DNA of 64,000 nt, from contig NZ_OY762929.1 of the NCBI RefSeq assembly GCF_963666675.1, positions 4,932,001 through 4,996,000 of the forward strand, read 5' to 3'. The position numbers were made by a program, and so were the translations under genes. Of this stretch, positions 16,331 to 28,094 are shown one piece after another. Origin of the DNA: an uncultured Desulfobacter sp. (lineage in GTDB: Bacteria > Desulfobacterota > Desulfobacteria > Desulfobacterales > Desulfobacteraceae). Numbering within the stretch: position 1 is the first letter of the stretch; the number at the start of each line of letters is the position of its first letter. The notes beneath the pieces were generated by a model, which searched no databases, had not been told where the DNA came from, and worked only from the letters and a program-made list of their open reading frames with translations.

Positions 16331-16603
16331 CTAGACCGCTTTTTTAACAATTTCAGTCACCCGAAACCGTTTCAATTTACTCAGCGGCCTGGTTTCGATA
16401 ATTTTGACTTCGTCACCAATTCTACATTCATTTTGCTCATCATGGGCATGATATTTTTTGTAACGTTTGATGTATTTTTTATACACCTTATGCTGTACAA
16501 ATCTTTCAACCCTGACCACCACGGACTTATCCATTTTGTCAGACACGATCAGACCAATCAGCTCTTTTTTATTTTTTTTTATAGTTTCCATATCGATACT
16601 CAT
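16331..16603 (-). CDS. rpsQ: 30S ribosomal protein S17
   Basis: S17 is a primary 16S rRNA-binding protein. The 90 residues hold KKELIGLIVSDKMDKSVVV, the Lys/Tyr/His-rich VQHKVYKKYIKRYKKYHAHD segment and the conserved GDEVKIIETRPLSKLKRFR. It follows rpmC by 7 bases. Confidence 0.98.
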   Translation of the reverse strand: MSIDMETIKKNKKELIGLIVSDKMDKSVVVRVERFVQHKVYKKYIKRYKKYHAHDEQNECRIGDEVKIIETRPLSKLKRFRVTEIVKKAV

Positions 16604-16610
16604 TAGTTAG

Positions 16611-16808
16611 CTAATTTTTGACGTTCATTTCTTTGGAAATCGTGTAAAGCCTGGCGATGTCTTTTCTTACACTGGACAGATTGGCTGTATTCGCGAGCTG
16701 ACCTACATTATTCTGGAAACGAAGGTTAAACAATTCTTTTTTAAGCTCAACAATTTTGTCTTTAATCTGACCTGCATCCATATCCCTGATTTCACTGGCC
16801 TTTAACAT
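16611..16808 (-). CDS. rpmC: 50S ribosomal protein L29
   Basis: L29 sits at the exit tunnel and helps recruit trigger factor and signal recognition particle. The 65 residues form a helical hairpin: MLKASEIRDMDAGQIKDKIV, ELKKELFNLRFQNNVGQL and VRKDIARLYTISKE. Its ATG shares a base with the rplP stop at 16808, so it is translationally coupled to rplP. Confidence 0.97.
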   Translation of the reverse strand: MLKASEIRDMDAGQIKDKIVELKKELFNLRFQNNVGQLANTANLSSVRKDIARLYTISKEMNVKN

Positions 16809-17218
16809 TATTTACTCCTCTCCACAAAACGGGTTTTCACGGAAAGTTTTCTGGCAGCCAGCCTTAGGGCCTCTTTAGCCAAATCTCTGTCAACGCCTTC
16901 CATCTCATAAAGGATCTTGCCCGGTTTTACCCGTGCCACCCACGCATCAGTTGCACCTTTACCTTTACCCATTCTGACTTCAGCAGGTTTTTTGGTAATG
17001 GGATGATCCGGGAAAAAACGAATCCAGCTTTTGCCCTGCCTTTTGGCCTTTCTGGTCATCGCGACCCTGGCCGCCTCAATCTGTCTTGCATTTACATACC
17101 CGCATTCCACAGCCTGGAGGCCATAGTCTCCAAAGCTCAGTGTATTACCCCGGGTAGGCGTTCCTTTGGTTCTACCGCGGAACTGTTTGCGAAATTTGAT
17201 ATTTCTGGGACTCAGCAT
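16808..17218 (-). CDS. rplP: 50S ribosomal protein L16
   Basis: L16 shapes the A-site and peptidyl transferase centre of the large subunit. The 136 residues start MLSPRNIKFRKQFRGRTKGT and include the signature INARQIEAARVAMTR type text (here VNARQIEAARVAMTRKAKRQ), then WIRFFPDHPITKKPAEVRMG. Its end overlaps the rpmC start by one base. Confidence 0.98.
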   Translation of the reverse strand: MLSPRNIKFRKQFRGRTKGTPTRGNTLSFGDYGLQAVECGYVNARQIEAARVAMTRKAKRQGKSWIRFFPDHPITKKPAEVRMGKGKGATDAWVARVKPGKILYEMEGVDRDLAKEALRLAARKLSVKTRFVERSK

Positions 17219-17241
17219 TTGCTAATTTCTCCTTATTGCCT

Positions 17242-17895
17242 TTAATTAGTTGCCAGAGCCTGTTCACCCGGGTTGATAACTTCCCCTTTGAAGATGAACA
17301 CCTTAATACCAATGGTCCCATAGGTGGTGTTGGCTTCAATGAATCCGTAGTCTACATCCGCTCTGAGGGTATGCAAAGGGATTCTGCCTTCCTTATACCA
17401 TTCGGTTCTGGCCATTTCAGCACCACCAAGACGACCGGAGCAGATAATCTTAATACCTTTTGCCCCAAATCTCATGGCTGAGGAAACGCTTCTTTTCATA
17501 GCCCTTCTGAAGGCGATACGTTTTTCAAGCTGGCTTGCAATATTTTCGGCAACCAACTGGGCATCGGTTTCTGGTCTTCTGACCTCTTTAATATCAATCA
17601 GAACTTCAGGGTTAAGCATTTTTTCGAGCTCATTTTTCAGCAGTGCAATTTCAGCACCTTTTTTGCCGATGATGATGCCGGGTCTTGCCGCAAACACGCG
17701 AAGCCTGATCTGTTTGGAAAACCGCTCAATCTCAATTTTAGAGATACCGGCGTGGTATAATTTCTTTTTCAAGTATTTTCTTACTTTGAAATCTTCTTCG
17801 ACAAAGCTTGCGTACTCTTTGTCGGCGTACCACCTGGAATCCCAAGTCCTGATGATGCCTAATCTTAATCCGGTAGGATTTACTTTCTGGCCCAA
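17242..17895 (-). CDS. rpsC: 30S ribosomal protein S3
   Basis: S3 forms part of the mRNA entry tunnel and its helicase activity. The 217 residues start MGQKVNPTGLRLGIIRTWDS, hold the KH domain GXXG loop in PGIIIGKKGAEIALLK, and the C-terminal RLGGAEMARTEWYKEGRIPL. It follows rplV by 16 bases. Confidence 0.98.
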   Translation of the reverse strand: MGQKVNPTGLRLGIIRTWDSRWYADKEYASFVEEDFKVRKYLKKKLYHAGISKIEIERFSKQIRLRVFAARPGIIIGKKGAEIALLKNELEKMLNPEVLIDIKEVRRPETDAQLVAENIASQLEKRIAFRRAMKRSVSSAMRFGAKGIKIICSGRLGGAEMARTEWYKEGRIPLHTLRADVDYGFIEANTTYGTIGIKVFIFKGEVINPGEQALATN

Positions 17896-17911
17896 GCCTT
17901 TCCCTCCTTGT

Positions 17912-18247
17912 TTAAACGGTTTCTTCTACAACCACTGTTAAATGACTGGTTCTTTTTAGAATACGGGCAGCTCTACCTCTTGCCCGCGGCCTGAACCGCT
18001 TCATGGATGGTCCATGATCAACTATCACATTTTTCACTACCAGCTTGTCAACATCCATATCGTTATTGTGCTCGGCATTGGCAACGGCAGATGCCAGGGT
18101 TTTATACATTATCCCGGCTGCCTTTAAAGGCATGAACTTTAACAAGGTCAGCGCCTGTTCGGCATTTTTACCTTTGATCTCGCTGATGGGCAGCCGAAGC
18201 TTAAACGGTGAGATTCTTGCATATCTTGTAGTCGCTTTAACTTCCAT
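17912..18247 (-). CDS. rplV: 50S ribosomal protein L22
   Basis: L22 lines the peptide exit tunnel with its long hairpin. The 111 residues include ATTRYARISPFKLRLPISEI and the signature KRFRPRARGRAARILKRTSH. No deletion typical of macrolide resistance is apparent in that hairpin. It lies 29 bases after rpsS. Confidence 0.98.
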   Translation of the reverse strand: MEVKATTRYARISPFKLRLPISEIKGKNAEQALTLLKFMPLKAAGIMYKTLASAVANAEHNNDMDVDKLVVKNVIVDHGPSMKRFRPRARGRAARILKRTSHLTVVVEETV

Positions 18248-18276
18248 ATCTTAAATTTCCTCTAAATCATGGCAGA

Positions 18277-18552
18277 TTACCGTTTGGATTTTTTATCTGC
18301 GGCATGACCCCAATAAGTTCTTGTGGGTGAAAATTCACCAAGTTTATGTCCCACCATATTCTCTGTTACAAACACAGGAATAAACTTTTTTCCATTATGA
18401 ACAGCAAAGGTAGTCCCAACCATTTCAGGTAAAATTGTAGAACGGCGCGACCAGGTTTTAATTACTTTATTGCTGCTGGACTTCTGGATTTCAAGAACTT
18501 TTTTAAGAAGCTCAGGCGCGATATAGGGTCCTTTTTTTAATGATCTTGGCAT
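18277..18552 (-). CDS. rpsS: 30S ribosomal protein S19
   Basis: S19 is in the head of the small subunit, near S13. The 91 residues start MPRSLKKGPYIAPELLKKVL and hold KTWSRRSTILPEMVGTTFAV and GHKLGEFSPTRTYWGH. It follows rplB by 10 bases. Confidence 0.98.
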   Translation of the reverse strand: MPRSLKKGPYIAPELLKKVLEIQKSSSNKVIKTWSRRSTILPEMVGTTFAVHNGKKFIPVFVTENMVGHKLGEFSPTRTYWGHAADKKSKR

Positions 18553-18562
18553 AATTTATCAC

Positions 18563-19396
18563 CTATTTCCTTTTAGCCCTTCTTTTAACAATATACTGAT
18601 CAGTTCTGACATTTTTACGAGTTCTTTTGCCCTTGGCAGGTACACCCCAGGGAGAACAGGGCTGACGGCCACCGGAAGAACGGCCTTCACCACCGCCCAT
18701 GGGATGATCCACGGGGTTCATCGCAACACCACGAACAGAAGGACGTTTTCCCATCCAGCGGGTACGCCCGGCTTTACCAATGCTGACGTCGCTGTGTTTC
18801 TCATTTCCAACGCGACCAACAGTGGCTTTGCACTTAACATGGATCATGCGGACTTCACCGGACGGCAGCAGAATCTGGGCATACGCACCTTCTTTAGCCA
18901 TCAGGCGGGCATAACCGCCAGCGCTTCTGACGATCTGGCCGCCCTTGTTTTGTTTTAACTCAATATTATGAATTCTGGTACCGGTGGGAATATTTTCCAG
19001 CGGCAAGCAGTTGCCGGGTTTTATATCAGCATCAGGACCGGTTTCAAGGATATCACCCACCTTAATGTCGAGGGGAGCCAAAATATATCTTTTCTCACCG
19101 TCAGCATAGGTCAACAGGGCAATTCTGGCAGATCTGTTCGGATCATATTCGATGGCAGAAACCTTGGCTGGAATTCCGTCTTTATCCCGTTTGAAATCAA
19201 TAATACGATATTTTTTCTTCGCCCCGCCGCCTCTGTGTTTGGCGGTGATTCTTCCGTAGGAATTGCGGCCCGACCGTTTATTGAGATTTTTAGTCAGCCT
19301 GCGTTCGGGACTTTCTTTTGTAATCTCTTCAAAAGAAAGATACTCCTGAGCGCGTCTTCCCGGAGATGTCGGCTTGGTCTTAACTATTGTTGACAT
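18563..19396 (-). CDS. rplB: 50S ribosomal protein L2
   Basis: L2 is one of the most conserved large-subunit proteins and is needed for subunit joining and peptidyl transferase. The 277 residues include the GRNSYGRITAKHRGGGAKKK N domain and the C-terminal VRGVAMNPVDHPMGGGEGRS loop with the conserved histidine. It follows rplW by 12 bases. Confidence 0.98.
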   Translation of the reverse strand: MSTIVKTKPTSPGRRAQEYLSFEEITKESPERRLTKNLNKRSGRNSYGRITAKHRGGGAKKKYRIIDFKRDKDGIPAKVSAIEYDPNRSARIALLTYADGEKRYILAPLDIKVGDILETGPDADIKPGNCLPLENIPTGTRIHNIELKQNKGGQIVRSAGGYARLMAKEGAYAQILLPSGEVRMIHVKCKATVGRVGNEKHSDVSIGKAGRTRWMGKRPSVRGVAMNPVDHPMGGGEGRSSGGRQPCSPWGVPAKGKRTRKNVRTDQYIVKRRAKRK

Positions 19397-19408
19397 ATTA
19401 ATACCTCT

Positions 19409-19696
19409 TTACACACCTTCAAAAAAATCAATTCGTTGTCCGGGCATCAGCGTCACAACGGCTTTTTTCCAATCCACTTTTTTGCCGATAATTCTGCCAC
19501 GCTGCTTAATTTTACCTTTGACCTGTATGGTTCTAACCTGTTTAACCTGGGTATTAAATGCTTTTTCAACAGCGTTCTTAATTTCAACTCTGTTGGCATT
19601 TTTGGCAACTCTTAAAGTTACCTGGTTATACAGCTCTCTTTGAAGGGTGGATTTTTCGGTAACCACAGGTCCACGGAGGATGTCATATTCAATCAT
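19409..19696 (-). CDS. rplW: 50S ribosomal protein L23
   Basis: L23 borders the exit tunnel and is the main docking site for trigger factor and signal recognition particle. The 95 residues start MIEYDILRGPVVTEKSTLQR and hold VEIKNAVEKAFNTQVKQVR and RGRIIGKKVDWKKAVVTL. The stop of rplD and this start are one base apart, so translation is coupled. Confidence 0.97.
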   Translation of the reverse strand: MIEYDILRGPVVTEKSTLQRELYNQVTLRVAKNANRVEIKNAVEKAFNTQVKQVRTIQVKGKIKQRGRIIGKKVDWKKAVVTLMPGQRIDFFEGV

Positions 19697-19697
19697 C

Positions 19698-20318
19698 TTA
19701 GCTCAGCCTCCCCTTGATATTCTCGATACTGGATTCAACCAGCAGAAGGTTTTTAAACTTTAAAATGTCGTATACGTTGAGACCTTCAGTCTTAATCACT
19801 TTAACATCCGGAATATTTCTGGAGGAGAGCGCAAGTTTCGTATCGTCAGCGTCCGAGACAATGAGAAGATCGTCAAGATTCAGTGCTGATAGCACATTTG
19901 CCAAAGCCTTTGTTTTTATCTCTTCAAGTTCCAACGCGTCAACAACAAAAAGCTGACTATCGGAAACCTTGGCGCTTAACGCCATCTTAAGGGCAAGTTT
20001 TCTTACTTTTTTAGGCACTTTGATTTCATAGGACCTGGGGCTGGGGCCAAAGATAACGCCACCGCCTTTACGCAAAGGAGATTTTATGCTACCGGCCCGG
20101 GCATTGCCCGTTCCTTTCTGCCTGAATAATTTCTTTGTAGAGCCTGAAATCATACCCCTGGTTTTAGACGCAGCAGTCCCTACCCGTTTTGAGACGAGCT
20201 GGGACCGAACGACTTCATGAAGAACACTTGTTTTAACCGGTATGCTGAAAATTTCGTCAGGTAGCTCAACTTCAGACACTTTAGCACCTGTACTGTTTAA
20301 TACTTCTACAGCAGCCAT
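19698..20318 (-). CDS. rplD: 50S ribosomal protein L4
   Basis: L4 reaches into the exit tunnel and, in E. coli, is the autogenous regulator of the S10 operon by attenuation. The 206 residues include SKTRGMISGSTKKLFRQKGT, GNARAGSIKSPLRKGGGVIF and a C-terminal ADDTKLALSSRNIPDVKVI domain. It is separated from rplC by 139 bases, a long gap for two genes that usually nearly touch. Confidence 0.97.
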   Translation of the reverse strand: MAAVEVLNSTGAKVSEVELPDEIFSIPVKTSVLHEVVRSQLVSKRVGTAASKTRGMISGSTKKLFRQKGTGNARAGSIKSPLRKGGGVIFGPSPRSYEIKVPKKVRKLALKMALSAKVSDSQLFVVDALELEEIKTKALANVLSALNLDDLLIVSDADDTKLALSSRNIPDVKVIKTEGLNVYDILKFKNLLLVESSIENIKGRLS

Positions 20319-20389
20319 TATTCTTCCTCTTCAATTTTGATCGACCATGCATCACTGCGAAATAATTGCAATACCCATAGCCGCTATTC

Positions 20390-20439
20390 GTCTATTTATT
20401 AGACTGATGTTCTACCGCATTTTTAATTTTAATTAAAAA
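20390..20439 (-). other. Hairpin-rich spacer between rplC and rplD
   Basis: The 139-base spacer (20319-20457) can form GTCTA/TAGAC (20390-20394 with 20400-20404) and a perfect 8-base A/T stem (20420-20427 with 20432-20439). On the - strand a TTGACG hexamer lies upstream, 17 bases from a poor -10 match. This may be an internal regulatory site within the S10 cluster. No small gene is evident in it. Confidence 0.35.
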
Positions 20440-20457
20440 CCGGCGTCAAAAACTGTT

Positions 20458-21090
20458 TTATTTTTTTACATCAGCTTTGCGCACTTCAACAACACCGGTT
20501 TTGAAACCCGGCACAGCACCTTTTACAAGGATGAGATTGTCGTCGTGTTTAATATCTACAATCGTTAGGTTTTTAACCGTAACCCGATCAACACCTTTGT
20601 GACCTGGCAATCTTTTTCCTTTGATTACCTTTGCAGGCCAGGCAGAGTTACCGATCGAACCCGGCTTTCTATGATTGCGGTTACCGTGGGTTTCGGGCCC
20701 CCTGGAAAAACCATGTCTTTTAATGGTTCCTTGGAAGCCTCGACCTTTTGACGTACCGGTCACAGTCACCTTGTCTCCAATTGAAAACATATCAACGCTG
20801 ATAGTCGCGCCAGCCTCAATATCCTCAACTGAGTCTTCTCTAAATTCTTTTAATACGCGGAAACCTTTATCCGATGCTTTTTTCAAATGTCCTGCAATGG
20901 GTTTATTGAGCCGCTCAACCGGCTTATCATCAAACCCGAGCTGCAAGGCGGTGTACCCGTCGGTCTCTTCAGTTTTTATCTGAGTCACGACGCAGGGCCC
21001 AACCTGCAGCACCGTAACAGGAACGAGCTGTCCATCGGATGCAAACACATTGGTCATCCCGATTTTTTTTCCTAGCAATCCACTCATCAT
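20458..21090 (-). CDS. rplC: 50S ribosomal protein L3
   Basis: L3 is an early assembly protein whose loop reaches the peptidyl transferase centre. The 210 residues start at an ATG-ATG pair (MMSGLLGKKIGMTNVF), and the second ATG (21087) is an equally good start. The signature GFQGTIKRHGFSRGPETHGN and GNRNHRKPGSIGNSAWPAKV are present. It follows rpsJ by 24 bases. Confidence 0.98.
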   Translation of the reverse strand: MMSGLLGKKIGMTNVFASDGQLVPVTVLQVGPCVVTQIKTEETDGYTALQLGFDDKPVERLNKPIAGHLKKASDKGFRVLKEFREDSVEDIEAGATISVDMFSIGDKVTVTGTSKGRGFQGTIKRHGFSRGPETHGNRNHRKPGSIGNSAWPAKVIKGKRLPGHKGVDRVTVKNLTIVDIKHDDNLILVKGAVPGFKTGVVEVRKADVKK

Positions 21091-21114
21091 AACAAATATG
21101 TCCCTGTTAATGCA

Positions 21115-21423
21115 CTATAATTTAATTTCGACATCCACACCGGGAGACAGGTCAAGTTTCATTAACGCGTCCACTGTCTGCTGTGTCGGCTCAAGAATAT
21201 CCATCATTCTTTTGTGCGTTCTAATTTCAAACTGCTCACGGGATTTTTTGTTCACATGAGGAGAACGCAACACAGTAAACTTGTTGATACGAGTCGGTAA
21301 GGGAACCGGCCCCACAATTCTGGCACCGGTTTTCCTTGCCGTATCAACAATATCTACTGAAGACTGATCAAGCAGCTTATGATCATAAGCTTTGAGCCTA
21401 ATTCTAATTTTAGTCTTCAACAT
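21115..21423 (-). CDS. rpsJ: 30S ribosomal protein S10 (NusE)
   Basis: S10 is a small-subunit head protein and, as NusE, links ribosomes to NusG during transcription. The 102 residues include IRIRLKAYDHKLLDQSS, the GPVPLPTRINKFTVLRSPHV loop and KSREQFEIRTHKRMMDILEP. It starts 24 bases after the tuf stop, with no promoter visible between, so the str and S10 clusters look like one transcript. Confidence 0.98.
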   Translation of the reverse strand: MLKTKIRIRLKAYDHKLLDQSSVDIVDTARKTGARIVGPVPLPTRINKFTVLRSPHVNKKSREQFEIRTHKRMMDILEPTQQTVDALMKLDLSPGVDVEIKL

Positions 21424-21446
21424 TGTTATTGTTCTTTCTTAATCTA

Positions 21447-22640
21447 CTATTCTATAATTTCGCCGACAACACCGGCGCCAACGGTACGACCACCTTCACG
21501 GATTGCGAAGCGAAGCTCTTTTTCCATGGCAATGGGGTTAATCAACTCGACATTAATGGTTGCATTATCACCAGGCATAATCATTTCAACGCCCTCTTCC
21601 AAGCTCAGAACGCCAGTGATATCCGTGGTACGGAAAAAGAACTGGGGCCGATAACCTGAGAAGAACGGGGTATGACGACCACCTTCTTCTTTGCTCAGGG
21701 CATACATTTCAGCTTTAAACTTGGTATGCGGCGTAATGGTACCCGGCTTGCAAACAACCTGACCACGCTCAACCTGATCACGTTTCGTACCGCGAAGCAA
21801 CAGCCCGACATTATCACCAGCCTGGCCTTCATCGAGAAGTTTTCTAAACATCTCAACACCGGTACACACTGTTTTTGTAGTATCTCTGATACCTACAATC
21901 TCAATCTCTTCGCCAGTCTTAATGATACCACGCTCAATACGACCGGTAACAACCGTACCACGACCAGAAATAGAGAACACGTCCTCAATGGGCATCAAGA
22001 AGGGTTTAGCTGTATCTCTTTCAGGCTCGGGAACATAGGAGTCAAGGGTATCAAGAAGCTCAAAAATAGGCTTGGCCTCTTCTGCCTCGAGATCATCGCA
22101 CTCAAGCGCTTTAAGTGCAGAACCGCGGATAATTGGGGTCTCGTCGCCAGGGAACTCATAGGTGTCAAGAAGCTCTTGAAGCTCCATTTCAACCAACTCA
22201 ATCAACTCTTCATCATCGACCATGTCGCATTTGTTCAGAAAAACAACGATTTTAGGCACACCAACCTGACGGGCAAGCAGAATGTGCTCACGGGTCTGGG
22301 GCATAGGGCCGTCATCGGCAGACACAACAAGAATAGCACCATCCATCTGGGCGGCGCCGGTGATCATATTTTTGATATAATCAGCATGGCCCGGGCAATC
22401 AACATGCGCGTAATGGCGAGCGTCGGTCTCGTACTCAACATGGGCAGTGGCGATTGTAATACCACGTTCTCTTTCTTCAGGGGCCTTATCAATTTCGTCA
22501 AAGGGAACATACTCACCGTTTCCCTTGAGACCGGCAAGCTTGGTAATCGCCGCAGTCAGAGTGGTTTTCCCATGATCGATATGACCGATTGTCCCGATGT
22601 TTACATGCGGTTTGTTCCGCTCAAATTTCTCCTTAGCCAT
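21447..22640 (-). CDS. tuf: Elongation factor Tu
   Basis: EF-Tu is the GTPase that brings aminoacyl-tRNA to the ribosome. The 397 residues carry the G1 motif GHIDHGKTTLTAAITK, the switch II DCPGHADYIKNMITGAAQ, NKCDMVDDEELIE and the beta-barrel domains (SISGRGTVVTGRIERG). The usual GHVDHGKT has Ile for Val here. It is the only tuf in the window and directly follows rpsG, where fusA would normally stand. AGGAGG precedes ATG 22640. Confidence 0.98.
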   Translation of the reverse strand: MAKEKFERNKPHVNIGTIGHIDHGKTTLTAAITKLAGLKGNGEYVPFDEIDKAPEERERGITIATAHVEYETDARHYAHVDCPGHADYIKNMITGAAQMDGAILVVSADDGPMPQTREHILLARQVGVPKIVVFLNKCDMVDDEELIELVEMELQELLDTYEFPGDETPIIRGSALKALECDDLEAEEAKPIFELLDTLDSYVPEPERDTAKPFLMPIEDVFSISGRGTVVTGRIERGIIKTGEEIEIVGIRDTTKTVCTGVEMFRKLLDEGQAGDNVGLLLRGTKRDQVERGQVVCKPGTITPHTKFKAEMYALSKEEGGRHTPFFSGYRPQFFFRTTDITGVLSLEEGVEMIMPGDNATINVELINPIAMEKELRFAIREGGRTVGAGVVGEIIE

Positions 22641-22688
22641 CTTCTGTATTCCTCCTGTGGAATGTTTACAAAGATATTTTTAAAAACT

Positions 22689-23156
22689 CTACCACCTAAA
22701 ATGCGCGAATGCCTTGTTAGCTTCTGCCATCCTATGTGTATCTTCTCTTTTCTTGATCGCCCCGCCACGCTCGTTGTAAGCGTCCATTAACTCAGCAGCA
22801 AGTTTATTCGCAAAACCTTTTTCAGAACGCCCCCTGCTGAAGTTAATAAGCCACCTGAAAGCCAAAGCCGTCTGGCGACCGGGTTTAATATCAGTCGGCA
22901 CCTGGTAAGTCGACCCGCCGATCCTTCTTGATTTTACCTCAACAGAAGGCCTGATATTATCAATCGCTTTTTTAAACACTGCCAGAGCAGGTTCGCCAAT
23001 TTTATCTTCAGCAATCATCAAGGCATTAGCCACAACGTTTCGGGCAGCATTCTTTTTGCCGTCCTTCATGACACAATTGACAAACTTGGCTGCAAGCTTT
23101 TCTTCATGCGTGGCATCCTGCATGAAACTTTCTTTAAACACTAATTTTTCTGCCAT
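22689..23156 (-). CDS. rpsG: 30S ribosomal protein S7
   Basis: S7 nucleates assembly of the small-subunit head. The 155 residues include ATHEEKLAAKFVNCVMKDGK, the RRIGGSTYQVPTDIKPGRQT signature and RMAEANKAFAHFRW at the end. It follows rpsL by 60 bases. In most bacteria fusA comes next, but here tuf begins 48 bases after the stop. Confidence 0.98.
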   Translation of the reverse strand: MAEKLVFKESFMQDATHEEKLAAKFVNCVMKDGKKNAARNVVANALMIAEDKIGEPALAVFKKAIDNIRPSVEVKSRRIGGSTYQVPTDIKPGRQTALAFRWLINFSRGRSEKGFANKLAAELMDAYNERGGAIKKREDTHRMAEANKAFAHFRW

Positions 23157-23216
23157 CTTAAAAAGTCCACCAAATTTATATTTTATTAATATGAATGCTT
23201 AAAAAACCCATCGTGA

Positions 23217-23588
23217 CTACTTGGGGCGTTTGGCACCATATTTTGAACGCCCCTGACGACGATCGTCCACACCCAGCGTATCTAGGGCACCTCTGACGAT
23301 ATGATAGCGCACACCCGGAAGGTCTTTTACCCTTCCGCCCCTGACCAGCACAACAGAGTGCTCCTGGAGATTATGCCCCATACCCGGGATATAAGCTGCA
23401 ACTTCCATTCCGGTTGTCAAACGAACCCTTGCAACCTTCCTTAGAGCCGAGTTCGGTTTCTTAGGAGTAGAAGTATACACTCTAGTGCAAACTCCGCGCT
23501 TCTGAGGTCCGCCTTTCAATGCAGGCGTACTAACCTTTTTTTCAGCCCTCTTTCTACCTTTTCTTACCAATTGATTTATGGTCGGCAT
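23217..23588 (-). CDS. rpsL: 30S ribosomal protein S12
   Basis: S12 lies at the decoding centre and controls accuracy. The start at 23588 gives the canonical MPTINQLVRKGRKRAEKK and 123 residues, with AAGGAG upstream. A longer reading to 23615 would add nine non-conserved residues. The streptomycin-determining loops (TPKKPNSALRKVARVRLT and VRGGRVKDLPGVRYHIVRG) have the usual lysines, so no resistance change is apparent. A strong promoter lies just before the gene. Confidence 0.97.
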   Translation of the reverse strand: MPTINQLVRKGRKRAEKKVSTPALKGGPQKRGVCTRVYTSTPKKPNSALRKVARVRLTTGMEVAAYIPGMGHNLQEHSVVLVRGGRVKDLPGVRYHIVRGALDTLGVDDRRQGRSKYGAKRPK

Positions 23589-23645
23589 AACTCCACACGC
23601 TCCTTCATCAAACATAATAAGTCGCCATACACGACAAAATATTTA

Positions 23646-23674
23646 ATTCTACTTATACTTTCCTGAAATGTCAA
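23646..23674 (-). promoter_or_regulatory. Near-consensus sigma-70 promoter ahead of rpsL (str/S10 block)
   Basis: On the - strand, TTGACA (23669-23674) is followed after exactly 17 bases by TAGAAT (23646-23651), a 6/6 and 5/6 match. The position, about 60 bases before ATG 23588 and after the rpoC stop, makes it the likely start of the rpsL-rpsG-tuf-S10 transcript. No terminator is visible between rpoC and this site, so read-through from rpoBC probably adds to it. Confidence 0.8.
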
Positions 23675-23690
23675 CAATATTTTAACTTTT

Positions 23691-28083
<4,393 letters not shown>

Positions 28084-28094
<11 letters not shown>

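Noticed and set aside
21672..22790. Long open frame on the + strand across tuf
   Set aside because: It is antisense to a complete, highly conserved tuf gene, has no ribosome binding site, and its protein has no recognisable domain. It follows from codon bias on the other strand.
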